A stretch of 64,000 nt of DNA from Halosolutus amylolyticus (GTDB taxonomy: Archaea; Halobacteriota; Halobacteria; Halobacteriales; Natrialbaceae): the NCBI RefSeq assembly GCF_023566055.1, contig NZ_JALIQP010000001.1, positions 1 to 64,000 of the forward strand, written 5' to 3'. The notes under the pieces were generated by a model that was not told the DNA's origin, searched no databases, and was given only the letters and a program-made list of their open reading frames with translations. A program made the position numbers and the translations under genes. Below, piece after piece: positions 26,413 through 34,998 of the stretch. Each line of letters opens with the position of its first letter. The first letter of the stretch is position 1.

Positions 26413-27588
26413 CTACTCGTCGACCTCGCGGGCCGCGAGGGAGTCGTCCTCGTCGAACCGCTTCGCGCGGAGGTAGCGCGCGCGATACCGGTTGGCCCCG
26501 TCGTAGACGTCCGCCTCGCGGATCTCGTCGGTCCGCCCCTCCGCGACGGCGTCGATCAGTTCGGTGAGCTGATTCAGTTCGCTCGTGGTCAACTCGAGTT
26601 CGTAGGTCCGCTCTTCTTCGGACTCGAGGACGGTCCACTTGCGGGCGGCGGCGACCACGAGCGAGCAGGGTTCACGGCAGGGGAACGGGCCGTCGCCGCC
26701 GTCGGGATCCAGTTCGCCGCCCTCCTCGTACTGCCACTCCCGGCGGCGGAGACACTGTGAATCGACGCAACAGGCCTCGGCCATCCAGTCGACGGCTTCC
26801 CGGGGGAGTTCGTCGATGACGTCGTAGATGCCGCTCTGGCGCTCGGCGGTCTCGAGCCAGTGGTCGACGTCGAGTTCGCCCCGCAGTTCGCGGTGCCAGT
26901 TGGCGATCGTGGCCGGGTAGAAGAACTCGATCGTCTCCACCAGTTCTCCGCCCGAGAGGCCGGTAAACGCCCACCCCGAGACCAGCGTCGGGGCGGTCTT
27001 CAGCGGTCGGTACCGATCGTCCGCGTCGTAGGTCGCGATCTCGCGGGCGTCCCGCGGATCGTCGTACACCTCGAGGGCCGCGAGATCGGTGTCGGCGTCG
27101 TCGACGTGCCAGAGGTCGTAGACGCGTTCGCCAGCGGGTTCCTCGCCCGCGTCGCTCTCGACGAGTCGAGCCGTCACGCAGATTTCACCCCACTCGCGAT
27201 CGAGGCCGTCCCGGAGCAACTCGTACCGCGCCGGGACGGACAGCGTCTCGCCGTCGTCGGGCACGTGGGGGTGATCGCCGCTCCCCGCCGCGTCCTCGAG
27301 TTCCCCGTCCGCGATCGGGGCCCGCTCGCACCACCGGAGGAACGCCCGGCGGGCAGTCCCCTCGCCGCCGACCGTCTCCTGCCAGTATCGCCAGTTCGTC
27401 ACGTACTCCCCGATCGTTTCGAGAGCGTCGCGGAGAGCCGCTTCGTCGAGTCCGCACCAGTCGCCGTCGGGAGTCTCGAGGACGTACCCCTCGTCGCCGC
27501 GTTCGAGGTGGAGGCCGTCGAACGCGATCGCGCCGTCGGCCTCGACGGCCGCACGCAGGTCCTCGACGTCGGCTGTCGCCACCGTCAC
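26413..27588 (-). CDS. DR2241 family protein, probable 4Fe-4S protein
   Basis: A 391-residue soluble protein with a GTG start. The C-terminal third has a cysteine set: ACCVDSQCLRRREWQ and, ~30 residues on, PCREPCSL. This fits the DR2241 iron-sulfur domain known from Deinococcus and haloarchaea. The N-terminal region (VTNWRYWQETVGGEGTARR) is the partner stabilising domain. It starts 2 bp after the CbiX stop, so the genes form an operon and the cluster probably supports tetrapyrrole metallation or precorrin chemistry. Confidence 0.8.
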   Translation of the reverse strand: MTVATADVEDLRAAVEADGAIAFDGLHLERGDEGYVLETPDGDWCGLDEAALRDALETIGEYVTNWRYWQETVGGEGTARRAFLRWCERAPIADGELEDAAGSGDHPHVPDDGETLSVPARYELLRDGLDREWGEICVTARLVESDAGEEPAGERVYDLWHVDDADTDLAALEVYDDPRDAREIATYDADDRYRPLKTAPTLVSGWAFTGLSGGELVETIEFFYPATIANWHRELRGELDVDHWLETAERQSGIYDVIDELPREAVDWMAEACCVDSQCLRRREWQYEEGGELDPDGGDGPFPCREPCSLVVAAARKWTVLESEEERTYELELTTSELNQLTELIDAVAEGRTDEIREADVYDGANRYRARYLRAKRFDEDDSLAAREVDE

Positions 27589-27590
27589 TG

Positions 27591-28499
27591 TCAGTCCCCC
27601 GCCTCTGCGCCGGGGTTCGGACCCCGATCGCCGTCCGGGCCGGCGGTCGTCGCTGCGTCCTGGATCACGTCACGGGCGTCGCCGACGTCGGCACCGGCGT
27701 CCGCGGCCCGCTCGAGGATGACCTCGGCCATCAGTTCCTCCGTACCGACGGCACCGGCGTACCAGATCCGGTGGCCGTCGACCTCGGCGGGAACGTCCCA
27801 CCCGAGGCGGTAATTCTCCGTGAGGTCCATGTCCTCGGGGATGTCCTCCTGCGTGTGGTAGCCGTCCGCGACGAACAGCGGGACGACCACCACGTCGTCG
27901 CTCTCGAAGTAGTCGGTAACGTCGTCGACCTCCGGCTCCTCGTCCATGAACAGGGCCTTCGCCTCGTCGAACCGATCGCGCTCGCGGATCCGTTCGGTGT
28001 GGTACTCGATCGCCTTCGCGGAGTTCTCGTTCCGCTCGGTACCGTGGCCGACGACGGCGAGTCCGACCCCCTCGCCGACGTCGGGATCGTCCGTCACGCT
28101 CTCGGCCCGCTGGACGATGACGTCCGTCATCGCGTCGTGAGTTCCGGTCGGGCCGCAGTAGTGGATCGTCTTGTCCACGTCCGTCGCCTCGAGCGTCACC
28201 TGCGAGGCGTCGGTGCCGTCCGAGTCCCACAGGTCCGGGTCCCACTCCTCGAGTCGGAGTTCGCGGGGAATGACCTGCTCGGTGAAGTACCCCTCGCTGA
28301 TAAACAGCGGGACGACGAACACCTCGTCGGACTCGAGCGTCCGGATCACCTCCCGAAAGTGGGGTTCTTCTTTCCAGAACGCCTCGCGGACCTCGTCGAA
28401 CGCGCCCGTCTCGCGGACCGCGTCCGCGTGGGCGTACGTCGGGTCCGAGGCGTCCGGGTTCAGGTGCGAGCCGTGCGCCGCGATGACCAGCGCTTGCAT
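27591..28499 (-). CDS. cbiX: sirohydrochlorin (cobalto)chelatase, two CbiX domains
   Basis: A 302-residue protein with two chelatase halves. The first starts MQALVIAAHGSHLNPDASD (metal-binding His) and has VFVVPLFISEGYFTEQVIP. The second has LAVVGHGTERNENSAK and VVVVPLFVADGYHTQEDIP. This is the long, duplicated CbiX type that inserts Co2+ (or Fe2+) into sirohydrochlorin for cobalamin or siroheme. It is first in an operon with the DR2241 protein. The metal is not decided by sequence. Confidence 0.92.
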   Translation of the reverse strand: MQALVIAAHGSHLNPDASDPTYAHADAVRETGAFDEVREAFWKEEPHFREVIRTLESDEVFVVPLFISEGYFTEQVIPRELRLEEWDPDLWDSDGTDASQVTLEATDVDKTIHYCGPTGTHDAMTDVIVQRAESVTDDPDVGEGVGLAVVGHGTERNENSAKAIEYHTERIRERDRFDEAKALFMDEEPEVDDVTDYFESDDVVVVPLFVADGYHTQEDIPEDMDLTENYRLGWDVPAEVDGHRIWYAGAVGTEELMAEVILERAADAGADVGDARDVIQDAATTAGPDGDRGPNPGAEAGD

Positions 28500-28621
28500 A
28501 GCCGGGCGTTAGGATGGGGACGGTTTAGTGACTTCGCTGGCGGCCCGCGTCGCCGCTATAGTCGCCGCCGAAACTGGTCCGCACCGATCGAACTCGAGTG
28601 GGGACGGACTGTCAGTGGCTC

Positions 28622-29380
28622 CTACAGGTCGACCCCGCCGTTGATGTCGATCACTTCGCCCGTGATGTACGACGACTCCCGACTCGCGAGATACCGGACG
28701 AGACCCGCAATCTCCTCGGGTTCGGCGAACCGTTCCAGCGGGACGTCCGATCGGATCCGCTCTTTGATCTCCCCGGGGATCCCCTCGACCATCGAGGTCC
28801 GGGTAAAGCCCGGCGCGACGCAGTTGGCGGTCGATCCCCACTCCGCGAGTTCCAGCGCGAGCGATCGCGTGAAGCCGAACAGGCCGCTCTTGGCGGCCGC
28901 GTAGTTGGCCTGCCCGACGTTGCCCTGTTTGCCGATCACGCTCGAGACGGTGATCAAGCGGCCCTCGTCGGCCGATCGGATATCGTCGTAGAAGACCTTC
29001 GTGGTGTTGAACGCGCCGTGGAGCGAGACGTCGATGACGCGGTTCCAGTCCGCGACGGTCATGTCGTCGAACGTCCGATCGACGTTGATCCCCGCGTTGG
29101 TGACGACGACGTCCAGGTCGCCGACCGCCTCGTGGACTCCGGTCCGCATCTCCTCGACCGCATCGAAGTCGGCGACGTCGGCCTGTGCGGGGAAGCCCCG
29201 TCCGTCGCCGTCGGCCTCGTCGATCCGGTCGGCGACCTCGTGGGCGGCCGCCTCCGACGACCGGTAGTTGACGACGACGGTCGCCCCTCGTCGGCCCAGT
29301 TCGATCGCGATCGCGCGGCCGATGCCCCGCGACCCGCCGGTCACGAGACAGGTTCGATCGGAGAGCGTCGGATCAGTCAT
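28622..29380 (-). CDS. 3-oxoacyl-[ACP]/acetoacetyl-CoA reductase (SDR, FabG/PhaB-like)
   Basis: A 252-residue short-chain dehydrogenase. The NADPH loop [12 protein letters not shown] is at ~12-23, NAG is in [13 protein letters not shown], and the catalytic Ser/Tyr/Lys sit in [21 protein letters not shown]. The start [10 protein letters not shown] at 29380 gives standard length. In haloarchaea these reductases make 3-hydroxybutyryl-CoA for polyhydroxyalkanoate; the MaoC hydratase at 60370 would be a companion activity. Fatty-acid reductase is the alternative name. Confidence 0.9.
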   Translation of the reverse strand: MTDPTLSDRTCLVTGGSRGIGRAIAIELGRRGATVVVNYRSSEAAAHEVADRIDEADGDGRGFPAQADVADFDAVEEMRTGVHEAVGDLDVVVTNAGINVDRTFDDMTVADWNRVIDVSLHGAFNTTKVFYDDIRSADEGRLITVSSVIGKQGNVGQANYAAAKSGLFGFTRSLALELAEWGSTANCVAPGFTRTSMVEGIPGEIKERIRSDVPLERFAEPEEIAGLVRYLASRESSYITGEVIDINGGVDL

Positions 29381-29626
29381 CGCCGATCGCGCCTCCGGGA
29401 CCCCGATCGATGGTCCGGTTCGCCCGCCGGAGTCCCGTCCCGGGATCACGTTCGTGCATAGCCGCCCTCCGTTCGTGCCACGAGGTCCGCACCGCGAGTG
29501 CCGACGACTGGGGTTTCGATCGTTGCATCCTGTAGAACGGCCAACGAATCTACGTATATAATTTAGGAATAGAACAACATGATTCAAAACTGGCCAACAG
29601 TTTTACTCGGTCGGTCCCGCGTCCGG

Positions 29627-29971
29627 TCACACCGTGAACTCGGTCCGCGCTTCGCAGGTCGCGTTCTGTGCTTCGAGTTCGGCGACGGCGGTGTAAGAAC
29701 CGGGCTGGGGATCGCTCCACTCGCCGTCGTAGGTCGCCGTCTCGTCCGGTGCGAGCCGGTCCGATCCGAGGACCTGTGCGAACATGCGACCGTCGGTGAA
29801 TCGCCAGACCTCCTGCCCGTCGGCCCGGACCACGAACTCCGCCTTGCAGGCGTCGGAAAACTGCAACTCGATCGGGTCCGCGCCGGCGTTGGTGACCGAA
29901 AACGTGAACGCGACCGTCCCGTCTCCCGCGTCCGTCGGTACCTGCACGTCGAGATCGCCCTCCAGTTCCAT
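29627..29971 (-). CDS. BsuPI-related intracellular proteinase-inhibitor domain protein
   Basis: A 114-residue beta-sandwich protein: VAFTFSVTNAGADPIELQFSD, then EVWRFTDGRMFAQVLGSDRL and LAPDETATYDGEW match the BsuPI family core. Two Cys occur, in DACKAEF and NATCEAR. No signal peptide, so cytosolic. Bacterial relatives inhibit an intracellular serine protease; the role in archaea is unknown. Confidence 0.75.
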   Translation of the reverse strand: MELEGDLDVQVPTDAGDGTVAFTFSVTNAGADPIELQFSDACKAEFVVRADGQEVWRFTDGRMFAQVLGSDRLAPDETATYDGEWSDPQPGSYTAVAELEAQNATCEARTEFTV

Positions 29972-30154
29972 GCGCGGGCATTGTCGCCGTCGATTATAAT
30001 TCTTTTCTCGCCGTCCGGAAAAATCGGCCCGGTACGGGACCGTGATCGGCGAGGCGAACAGTTCGATCGGACTCGTTGGGTCTCGGATCGTACTCGTCGG
30101 GCCGTGACCCCGGAGAACGCACAGTATTTCAGGTGGGGAACCCTACCCGCAGTC

Positions 30155-30907
30155 GTGCAACTGGTCGGCTACGAACCGAGCGCCAGGGGGTCCGCGGTGC
30201 TCGTGAGCGACGGCGACGCCGTCGACCGCCGTCCGCTCGACCCGGGGACGACCCTCTCGTACACGCTGGGGTCGCGCCACTGTGCCGGCGTCGTCGACGG
30301 CGACGAACACGTCTCCTGTGACCGCCCCGCCGCGCCCTACTGCGACTACCACACCAGCACGTGGGTGTGTGCCCGCTGTACGGGCACCTGCCTGAAAGAC
30401 GAGATGGACTGCTACGAGGAGCACGCGGTCTACGTCGCGGCGTTCGCGCCGGACACGTTCAAGGTCGGCGTCACCAAGCACCGGCGACTCGAGACCCGCC
30501 TGCGCGAGCAGGGGGCCGACCGGGCGGCCCACGTTCACACCGTCTCGAACGGTCGCATCGCCCGAGAGATCGAGGCCGAAATCGCCACCCGGCTCGTCGA
30601 TCGGGTCCGGACCGACGCGAAAATCGCGTCCCTCGCGAGCGCGGTCGACGATGGCGCCTGGCGCGACGCCCTCGCGGAGTTCGACGTCATCGACGAGTAC
30701 GCGTTCGACTACGGGATCGACTGCGACGCCCGGCCGGTCCGGGAGACGATGGCGGCGGGAACGGTCGTCGGCGTGAAGGGGCGCCTCCTCGTGCTCGAGC
30801 GGACCGGCACGACCTACGCAGTGGACATGCGGGATCTCGTGGGGTACGAACTCGAGGACGGCGCGACGGACCGACGGCTCCAGTCGTCGCTGGGGTCGTT
30901 CGGCTAG
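30155..30907 (+). CDS. DUF2797 family zinc-binding protein
   Basis: A 250-residue protein with a GTG start at 30155. Cysteine/histidine clusters (GSRHCAGVV, VSCDRPAAPYCDYH, WVCARCTGTCLKDEMDC) suggest zinc binding. The following VYVAAFAPDTFKVGVTKHRR resembles a GIY-YIG-type segment, as in DUF2797 proteins. The C-terminal region has beta-rich VVGVKGRLLVLER. It could be a nucleic-acid-binding protein; function unproven. Confidence 0.8.
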   Translation: MQLVGYEPSARGSAVLVSDGDAVDRRPLDPGTTLSYTLGSRHCAGVVDGDEHVSCDRPAAPYCDYHTSTWVCARCTGTCLKDEMDCYEEHAVYVAAFAPDTFKVGVTKHRRLETRLREQGADRAAHVHTVSNGRIAREIEAEIATRLVDRVRTDAKIASLASAVDDGAWRDALAEFDVIDEYAFDYGIDCDARPVRETMAAGTVVGVKGRLLVLERTGTTYAVDMRDLVGYELEDGATDRRLQSSLGSFG

Positions 30908-30982
30908 CCCGGCGCTCTCCCCGTCGCGGGATCGATTCGAAACATGGCAACCCTTTTCCCCGGCCGAGATGAATCCGGTTAT

Positions 30983-31354
30983 ATGACGGACGACAGCGAA
31001 GCCAACGGCGAAGCGGACGAGGGTGAGAGCGAGGAGAAATCCTTCCGGGAACGCGTCGAAGAGATCCGCGAGAAGCGTGCGGAGGAAGGCGAAGGCGAGG
31101 GCGAGCCACCGGAAAGCCCGTTCGGCGGCGGCGGTGGCGGCCCCGGGATGGGCGGCGGCGGCAACCCGTTCGCCCAGATGATGGGCGGCATGATGGGCGG
31201 CGGCCCTGGCGGCATGGGCGGCGGCCCCGGCGGCCGCGGCCAGGAAGAGAGCGGCAACGAGGAACTCGTCCGCGAGGTCCGTCAGCTGCGCGACGAGATG
31301 CGCGACCAGACCCGCGCCCTCAAGCGCATCGCTGACGCGCTCGAGGACCAGTAA
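30983..31354 (+). CDS. acidic, Gly/Met-rich protein with coiled-coil end
   Basis: A 123-residue protein. The N-terminal ~45 residues are Glu-rich, the middle is a low-complexity GGGGGGPGMGGGGNP/MMGGMMGGGPGG stretch, and the C-terminus is a helix (VREVRQLRDEMRDQTRALKR). The ATG at 30983 is preferred over an in-frame ATG at 30944. Composition matches its neighbours, so it is native. No known function; the Gly/Met region may mediate self-assembly. Confidence 0.65.
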   Translation: MTDDSEANGEADEGESEEKSFRERVEEIREKRAEEGEGEGEPPESPFGGGGGGPGMGGGGNPFAQMMGGMMGGGPGGMGGGPGGRGQEESGNEELVREVRQLRDEMRDQTRALKRIADALEDQ

Positions 31355-31432
31355 GGCCGTCCCGTTTTCCAGTTCTCCCCGGTTTCCAGCGACGCGTTCG
31401 CCGATCGTGGCCGATCGCCACCCTGGGCCGGT

Positions 31433-32275
31433 TCAGCCCCGGCGAAGCGCCGTGGCCCAGTTCTCGAAATCGAGGCGCTCGGACAGCGACCAGCGGCCCA
31501 CGAGGAGGGACGCGAAGTCGACGCTGAGGTAGGCCAGTCCGATCCCCGCGACGACGTCGATCGCCCAGTGGATGCCGAGGTACATCGTCGAGATGGCGAC
31601 GCAGATCGCGAGCGCGATCGCGACGACGGCCCACTTCGGGTAGACTGCTCGCGTCCGGTACGCGAGGAACGCGACCGTCGCCGACAGCGACGTGTGGAGC
31701 GACGGGAAGACGTTCGTGTTGCGGTTGACCTGTCGCGTGAGGTGCTGGTACTCGGGGTAGGTGTCGTACAGCAACGCCTGGACGAGTTCGGGCATCATGT
31801 TTCGCGGCCCATATGCAATGACGAACGTGTACAGCAGGAGGCCGATCGCGTAGTTGAGCGTGTACGCCGTCAGCAGTTCCCGGAGCGGCCTGGTGTTCGA
31901 GAGCGCGAAGTACGCGACCAGCGGGAAGACGAGCAGGAAGACGTAGCCGTAGATGTAGACGAACGAGAAAAACGCGGTCAGTGCCGGCGTCGCGAACGTC
32001 TGGAGCCAGGGGATGAACTCCCCCTCGATATCGAAGATGGCCCCGGTCAGGTTCCACTCGATGATCCACGAGAGGTCGGGGACGACCTGCCTGGCGACGC
32101 TGTTGAAAAGCAGGACGATCGCGAGCACGACCGTGATCGGGACGGCCGCACGGACGCGGGCTCGCCACTCCGCGCGGGTATCCCGGAGTCGATACCGGCC
32201 GACGAAGACCGCGATTCCGACGAGGATCATCGCCGTCACCGCCACGACGAGCTGTGTGAGGACCTGGACGAGCAT
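31433..32275 (-). CDS. PAP2-superfamily membrane protein (Aur1-like PAP2_3), cassette copy 1
   Basis: A 280-residue integral membrane enzyme with about six spans. Motifs AYGPRN, FPSLHTSLSAT and YLGIHWAIDVV carry the conserved His/Asp of PAP2_3 phosphatases and inositol-phosphoceramide-synthase-like transferases. The active site should face outside. Its ATG overlaps the stop of the upstream binding-protein gene by one base (TGATG), so translation is coupled. It is paralogous to the protein at 34123-34998. It may dephosphorylate or transfer a lipid head group. Confidence 0.85.
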   Translation of the reverse strand: MLVQVLTQLVVAVTAMILVGIAVFVGRYRLRDTRAEWRARVRAAVPITVVLAIVLLFNSVARQVVPDLSWIIEWNLTGAIFDIEGEFIPWLQTFATPALTAFFSFVYIYGYVFLLVFPLVAYFALSNTRPLRELLTAYTLNYAIGLLLYTFVIAYGPRNMMPELVQALLYDTYPEYQHLTRQVNRNTNVFPSLHTSLSATVAFLAYRTRAVYPKWAVVAIALAICVAISTMYLGIHWAIDVVAGIGLAYLSVDFASLLVGRWSLSERLDFENWATALRRG

Positions 32276-34029
32276 CAGTGTCTCACCCGGAGGCGGCCCT
32301 CCTCGCCGTACCTGAAGCCGGCCTCCTCGAACGCCGATCGGGCCGTCGCGACGTCGACTTCCCCGTCGGATCCGAGAAACGGCGTCTCGGGATCCGATCC
32401 GTTCCACGCGAGGGAATCGGGCGTCCACTCGTCGGTCACCGGGGTCGCGGTCGGCGTCGCGTAGCCGTCGAACACCTCGTCGACGAGCCACGCCTTGTCG
32501 ATCAGCGACGCGACGACGCGCCGGAACCGCGGGTTGGAGAACGGTGCTTTCCGCGCGTTGAACCCGAGGTGGTAGACGGTCCACGACGGCGACTCGAGCA
32601 GGCGCGTTTCGGGCGACTCCTCGACGGCGTCGAGGACGTACGTTTCGATCGTATCGCTCGTGACGTCCGCCGCGTCGGTCTGGACGAGTTCAATCGCCGA
32701 CGTGCTCCGGGGATCGATCTGGATGCGCATCGTCTCGACGGTCGGGGCAGGGAGATCGACACCCGCTCGCCGCGTGAAGTGGTCGTCGAACCGTGCCAGG
32801 GTCACGTAGTCGCGCTCGGCGCGGGTGTCGAACTGGAACGGCCCGCTCCCGATCGGCGGCCAGTTGTCCGTGACCACGGCCTCGGTCGTCCCCTGTGCGA
32901 CCCGGACGCCGGGAACGTTCGCGGCGTCCGATCGGGGTTTCCAGACGTGTTTCGGCAGGATCGGGACCGTAAGCGCACGCTCCGCCACCGGCTGGTTCGT
33001 CCCGACGGTGAACTCGAGTCGGGTTCGATCCACGGCCTCGACGTCGTCGATCGCGCTGACGAGGCCCCGGTACCGCGGCGACGGCGACGACAGCTCGCTC
33101 GCGCCGAGGGAGGTGTCGTCGAGGAATCGGTAGGTAAAGGCCACGTCGTCGGCGGTCAGTGACTCGCCGTCGTGGAACCGACAGTCATCCCGGAGCGTTA
33201 CCGCGAGCGTTTCGTCGTCCCACTCCCAGGCGTCGGCCAGCCACGGCACGAGGTCGGCGTCGACCTCGGCCGCCAGCGAATCGTACAGCAGGTCGACGAA
33301 CGTCCCCCGCTCGCGGTACTCGGCCATCAGCGGGTTCGCGTTCTCGGAGGGACGGGCGTCGGTGTGGACGGCCCGGAGCCGATCGACGTCCGCTGCCGGA
33401 TCGAGACCGAGATAGCCACGCCCCGTCGCGGGGTGGCCCTCGCCCCAGCCGTCGAACCGATCGGTCCGGACGAGACGGTGTTCCTCGGGGACGCAGATCG
33501 GGACGAACGGCTGTTCGCGGACGAACGCCTCGAGCAGGTCCGTCACCGCGTCCGTCCGCTCGTCCGGGTCGACCGTCCGCTGGGCCTCGAGGAGGTCGTC
33601 GACGACGAGGTTCGTGTACCCGAACGGGTTCTGCCAGCCGGACTCGTCGGCGTACACCGAGTGAAGCGCCTCGTAGAGAAAGTCGGGATCGGTGCCGCCG
33701 GGGTGGTTGCCGACGTAGACGTCGAAGTCGTGGTTGAGCAGGACCGCCCGGAGGAACTCCTCGTTCGAGCGCATCTCGATCGAGACGTCGATGCCGACGG
33801 CCTCGAACACGGCGGCGAGTTCCCGTGCGAGCCGGATGCTCTCCCGGTCCCCGTCGGCGGGGAGGGTCGTGATCGTGAGCGACAGCGGGTCGAGATCGTC
33901 CCGGTTGACGATGCTACGGACCTGGCGGACACAGCCGCTGGTCGCGACCGTCACTCCACCCGTCGTCGCCAGCAGCGCTCGTCGGCTGAGTTGCCCGCCG
34001 TCGTTCCGGGCGGGCCGTCCCTCGGTCAT
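32275..34029 (-). CDS. ABC-type solute-binding lipoprotein, family 5 (peptide/nickel type), cassette copy 1
   Basis: A 584-residue exported binding protein. The N-terminus has a twin-arginine signal and lipobox (SRRALLATTGGVTVATSGC). The mature protein is a family-5 binding domain (PLSLTITTLPADGDRESIRL...DDCRFHDGESLTADDVAFTY). The ATG at 34029 is chosen because a TATA box at 34061-34066 lies at the right distance; the GTG at 34047 would leave almost no space. No permease or ATPase is nearby. It is coupled to the PAP2 gene downstream, and a paralogue follows at 34998. Confidence 0.85.
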   Translation of the reverse strand: MTEGRPARNDGGQLSRRALLATTGGVTVATSGCVRQVRSIVNRDDLDPLSLTITTLPADGDRESIRLARELAAVFEAVGIDVSIEMRSNEEFLRAVLLNHDFDVYVGNHPGGTDPDFLYEALHSVYADESGWQNPFGYTNLVVDDLLEAQRTVDPDERTDAVTDLLEAFVREQPFVPICVPEEHRLVRTDRFDGWGEGHPATGRGYLGLDPAADVDRLRAVHTDARPSENANPLMAEYRERGTFVDLLYDSLAAEVDADLVPWLADAWEWDDETLAVTLRDDCRFHDGESLTADDVAFTYRFLDDTSLGASELSSPSPRYRGLVSAIDDVEAVDRTRLEFTVGTNQPVAERALTVPILPKHVWKPRSDAANVPGVRVAQGTTEAVVTDNWPPIGSGPFQFDTRAERDYVTLARFDDHFTRRAGVDLPAPTVETMRIQIDPRSTSAIELVQTDAADVTSDTIETYVLDAVEESPETRLLESPSWTVYHLGFNARKAPFSNPRFRRVVASLIDKAWLVDEVFDGYATPTATPVTDEWTPDSLAWNGSDPETPFLGSDGEVDVATARSAFEEAGFRYGEEGRLRVRH

Positions 34030-34060
34030 TTCGGTCAGTAGTTGCACTTCGAAGGTGGTG

Positions 34061-34077
34061 ATATAACAGTATTGTGT
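34061..34077 (-). promoter_or_regulatory. promoter of SBP-PAP2 cassette copy 1
   Basis: The minus strand reads acacaatactgttatat. Fifteen of its 17 bases are shared with the promoter of the second cassette (36870-36886), and the distance from the TATA box to the ATG is the same to within a base or so. The conserved block probably includes BRE, TATA and possibly a regulator site. Confidence 0.65.
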
Positions 34078-34122
34078 TGCCTTGTGGCGGGATCGATCGG
34101 CCGATCCGCCTCCGCGGCGGTT

Positions 34123-34998
34123 TCAGGTCCGATCGGTCAGCCGGGCGGTCGCCGCCGTCCAGATGGCGGCGAGCCTGGCCCGAAGCCGCGCCAGCAACCC
34201 CCGATCGACGAGCCGATCGGCCAGGACGACCGAGAGGGTCGCGAGCACGAGTCCGCCGACGACGTCGATCGCCCAGTGGATGCCGAGGTACATCGTCGAG
34301 ATGACGACGCTGACCGCGAGGAGGAGCGCGACGGGGAACCACCGCCCGTACTCGTCCCGGGTCCGGTAGGCGAAGATGGCGACCGTCGTGGCGAGCGAGG
34401 TGTGCAACGAGGGGAAGACGTTGACGTTCCGATTGACCTCCGTGGTGAGATAGATGTACTGCGGGCTGTTGTCGTACAGCATCGTCTCGGAGACCAGTGC
34501 GGGGATGTAATTGCGGGGGCCGTACGCGAAGATCAGGATGTAGAGCGTGACGCCGATCGCGTAGTTGAACGAGTAGGCCGCCAGCAGCTGACGGAACGGC
34601 CGCGTATCCGACAGCGCGAAGTACGCGACGATGGGAAAGATCAGCAAGAACGTGTAGCCGTAGACGTACACGAGCGAGAAGTACGTCGTCAGCTCCGGGA
34701 AGGCGATGTCTTGGAAGATCAGGACGAACTCTCCCTCGACTTTCCAGTACAGCCAGGACACGTGAATCCCGATCTCCCTGGAGATCGACGGCCCTACCTG
34801 TCGCATCACGCGATTCAGCCCCAGCACGACGAGTAACACGGCGATGATCGGGGCGCTCGTCCGTAGCCGGGACCACCACTCACGGCGGGTCGTTACGAGC
34901 CGATCGCGTCCGATGAAGACGACGATCGAGAGCACCAGCATGACCGCGACGGCGGCGAGGACCCGCATCAACACCTCGGCGAGTTCTTCGGCGACCAT
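34123..34998 (-). CDS. PAP2-superfamily membrane protein (Aur1-like PAP2_3), cassette copy 2
   Basis: A 291-residue membrane enzyme, paralogous to 31433-32275. The same motifs are present: AYGPRN, FPSLHTSLATT and YLGIHWAIDVV, with about six spans. The ATG at 34998 overlaps the upstream stop as TGATG, exactly as in copy 1. The extra C-terminal Arg/Ala-rich tail (LLARLRARLAAIWTA) is specific to this copy. Confidence 0.85.
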   Translation of the reverse strand: MVAEELAEVLMRVLAAVAVMLVLSIVVFIGRDRLVTTRREWWSRLRTSAPIIAVLLVVLGLNRVMRQVGPSISREIGIHVSWLYWKVEGEFVLIFQDIAFPELTTYFSLVYVYGYTFLLIFPIVAYFALSDTRPFRQLLAAYSFNYAIGVTLYILIFAYGPRNYIPALVSETMLYDNSPQYIYLTTEVNRNVNVFPSLHTSLATTVAIFAYRTRDEYGRWFPVALLLAVSVVISTMYLGIHWAIDVVGGLVLATLSVVLADRLVDRGLLARLRARLAAIWTAATARLTDRT

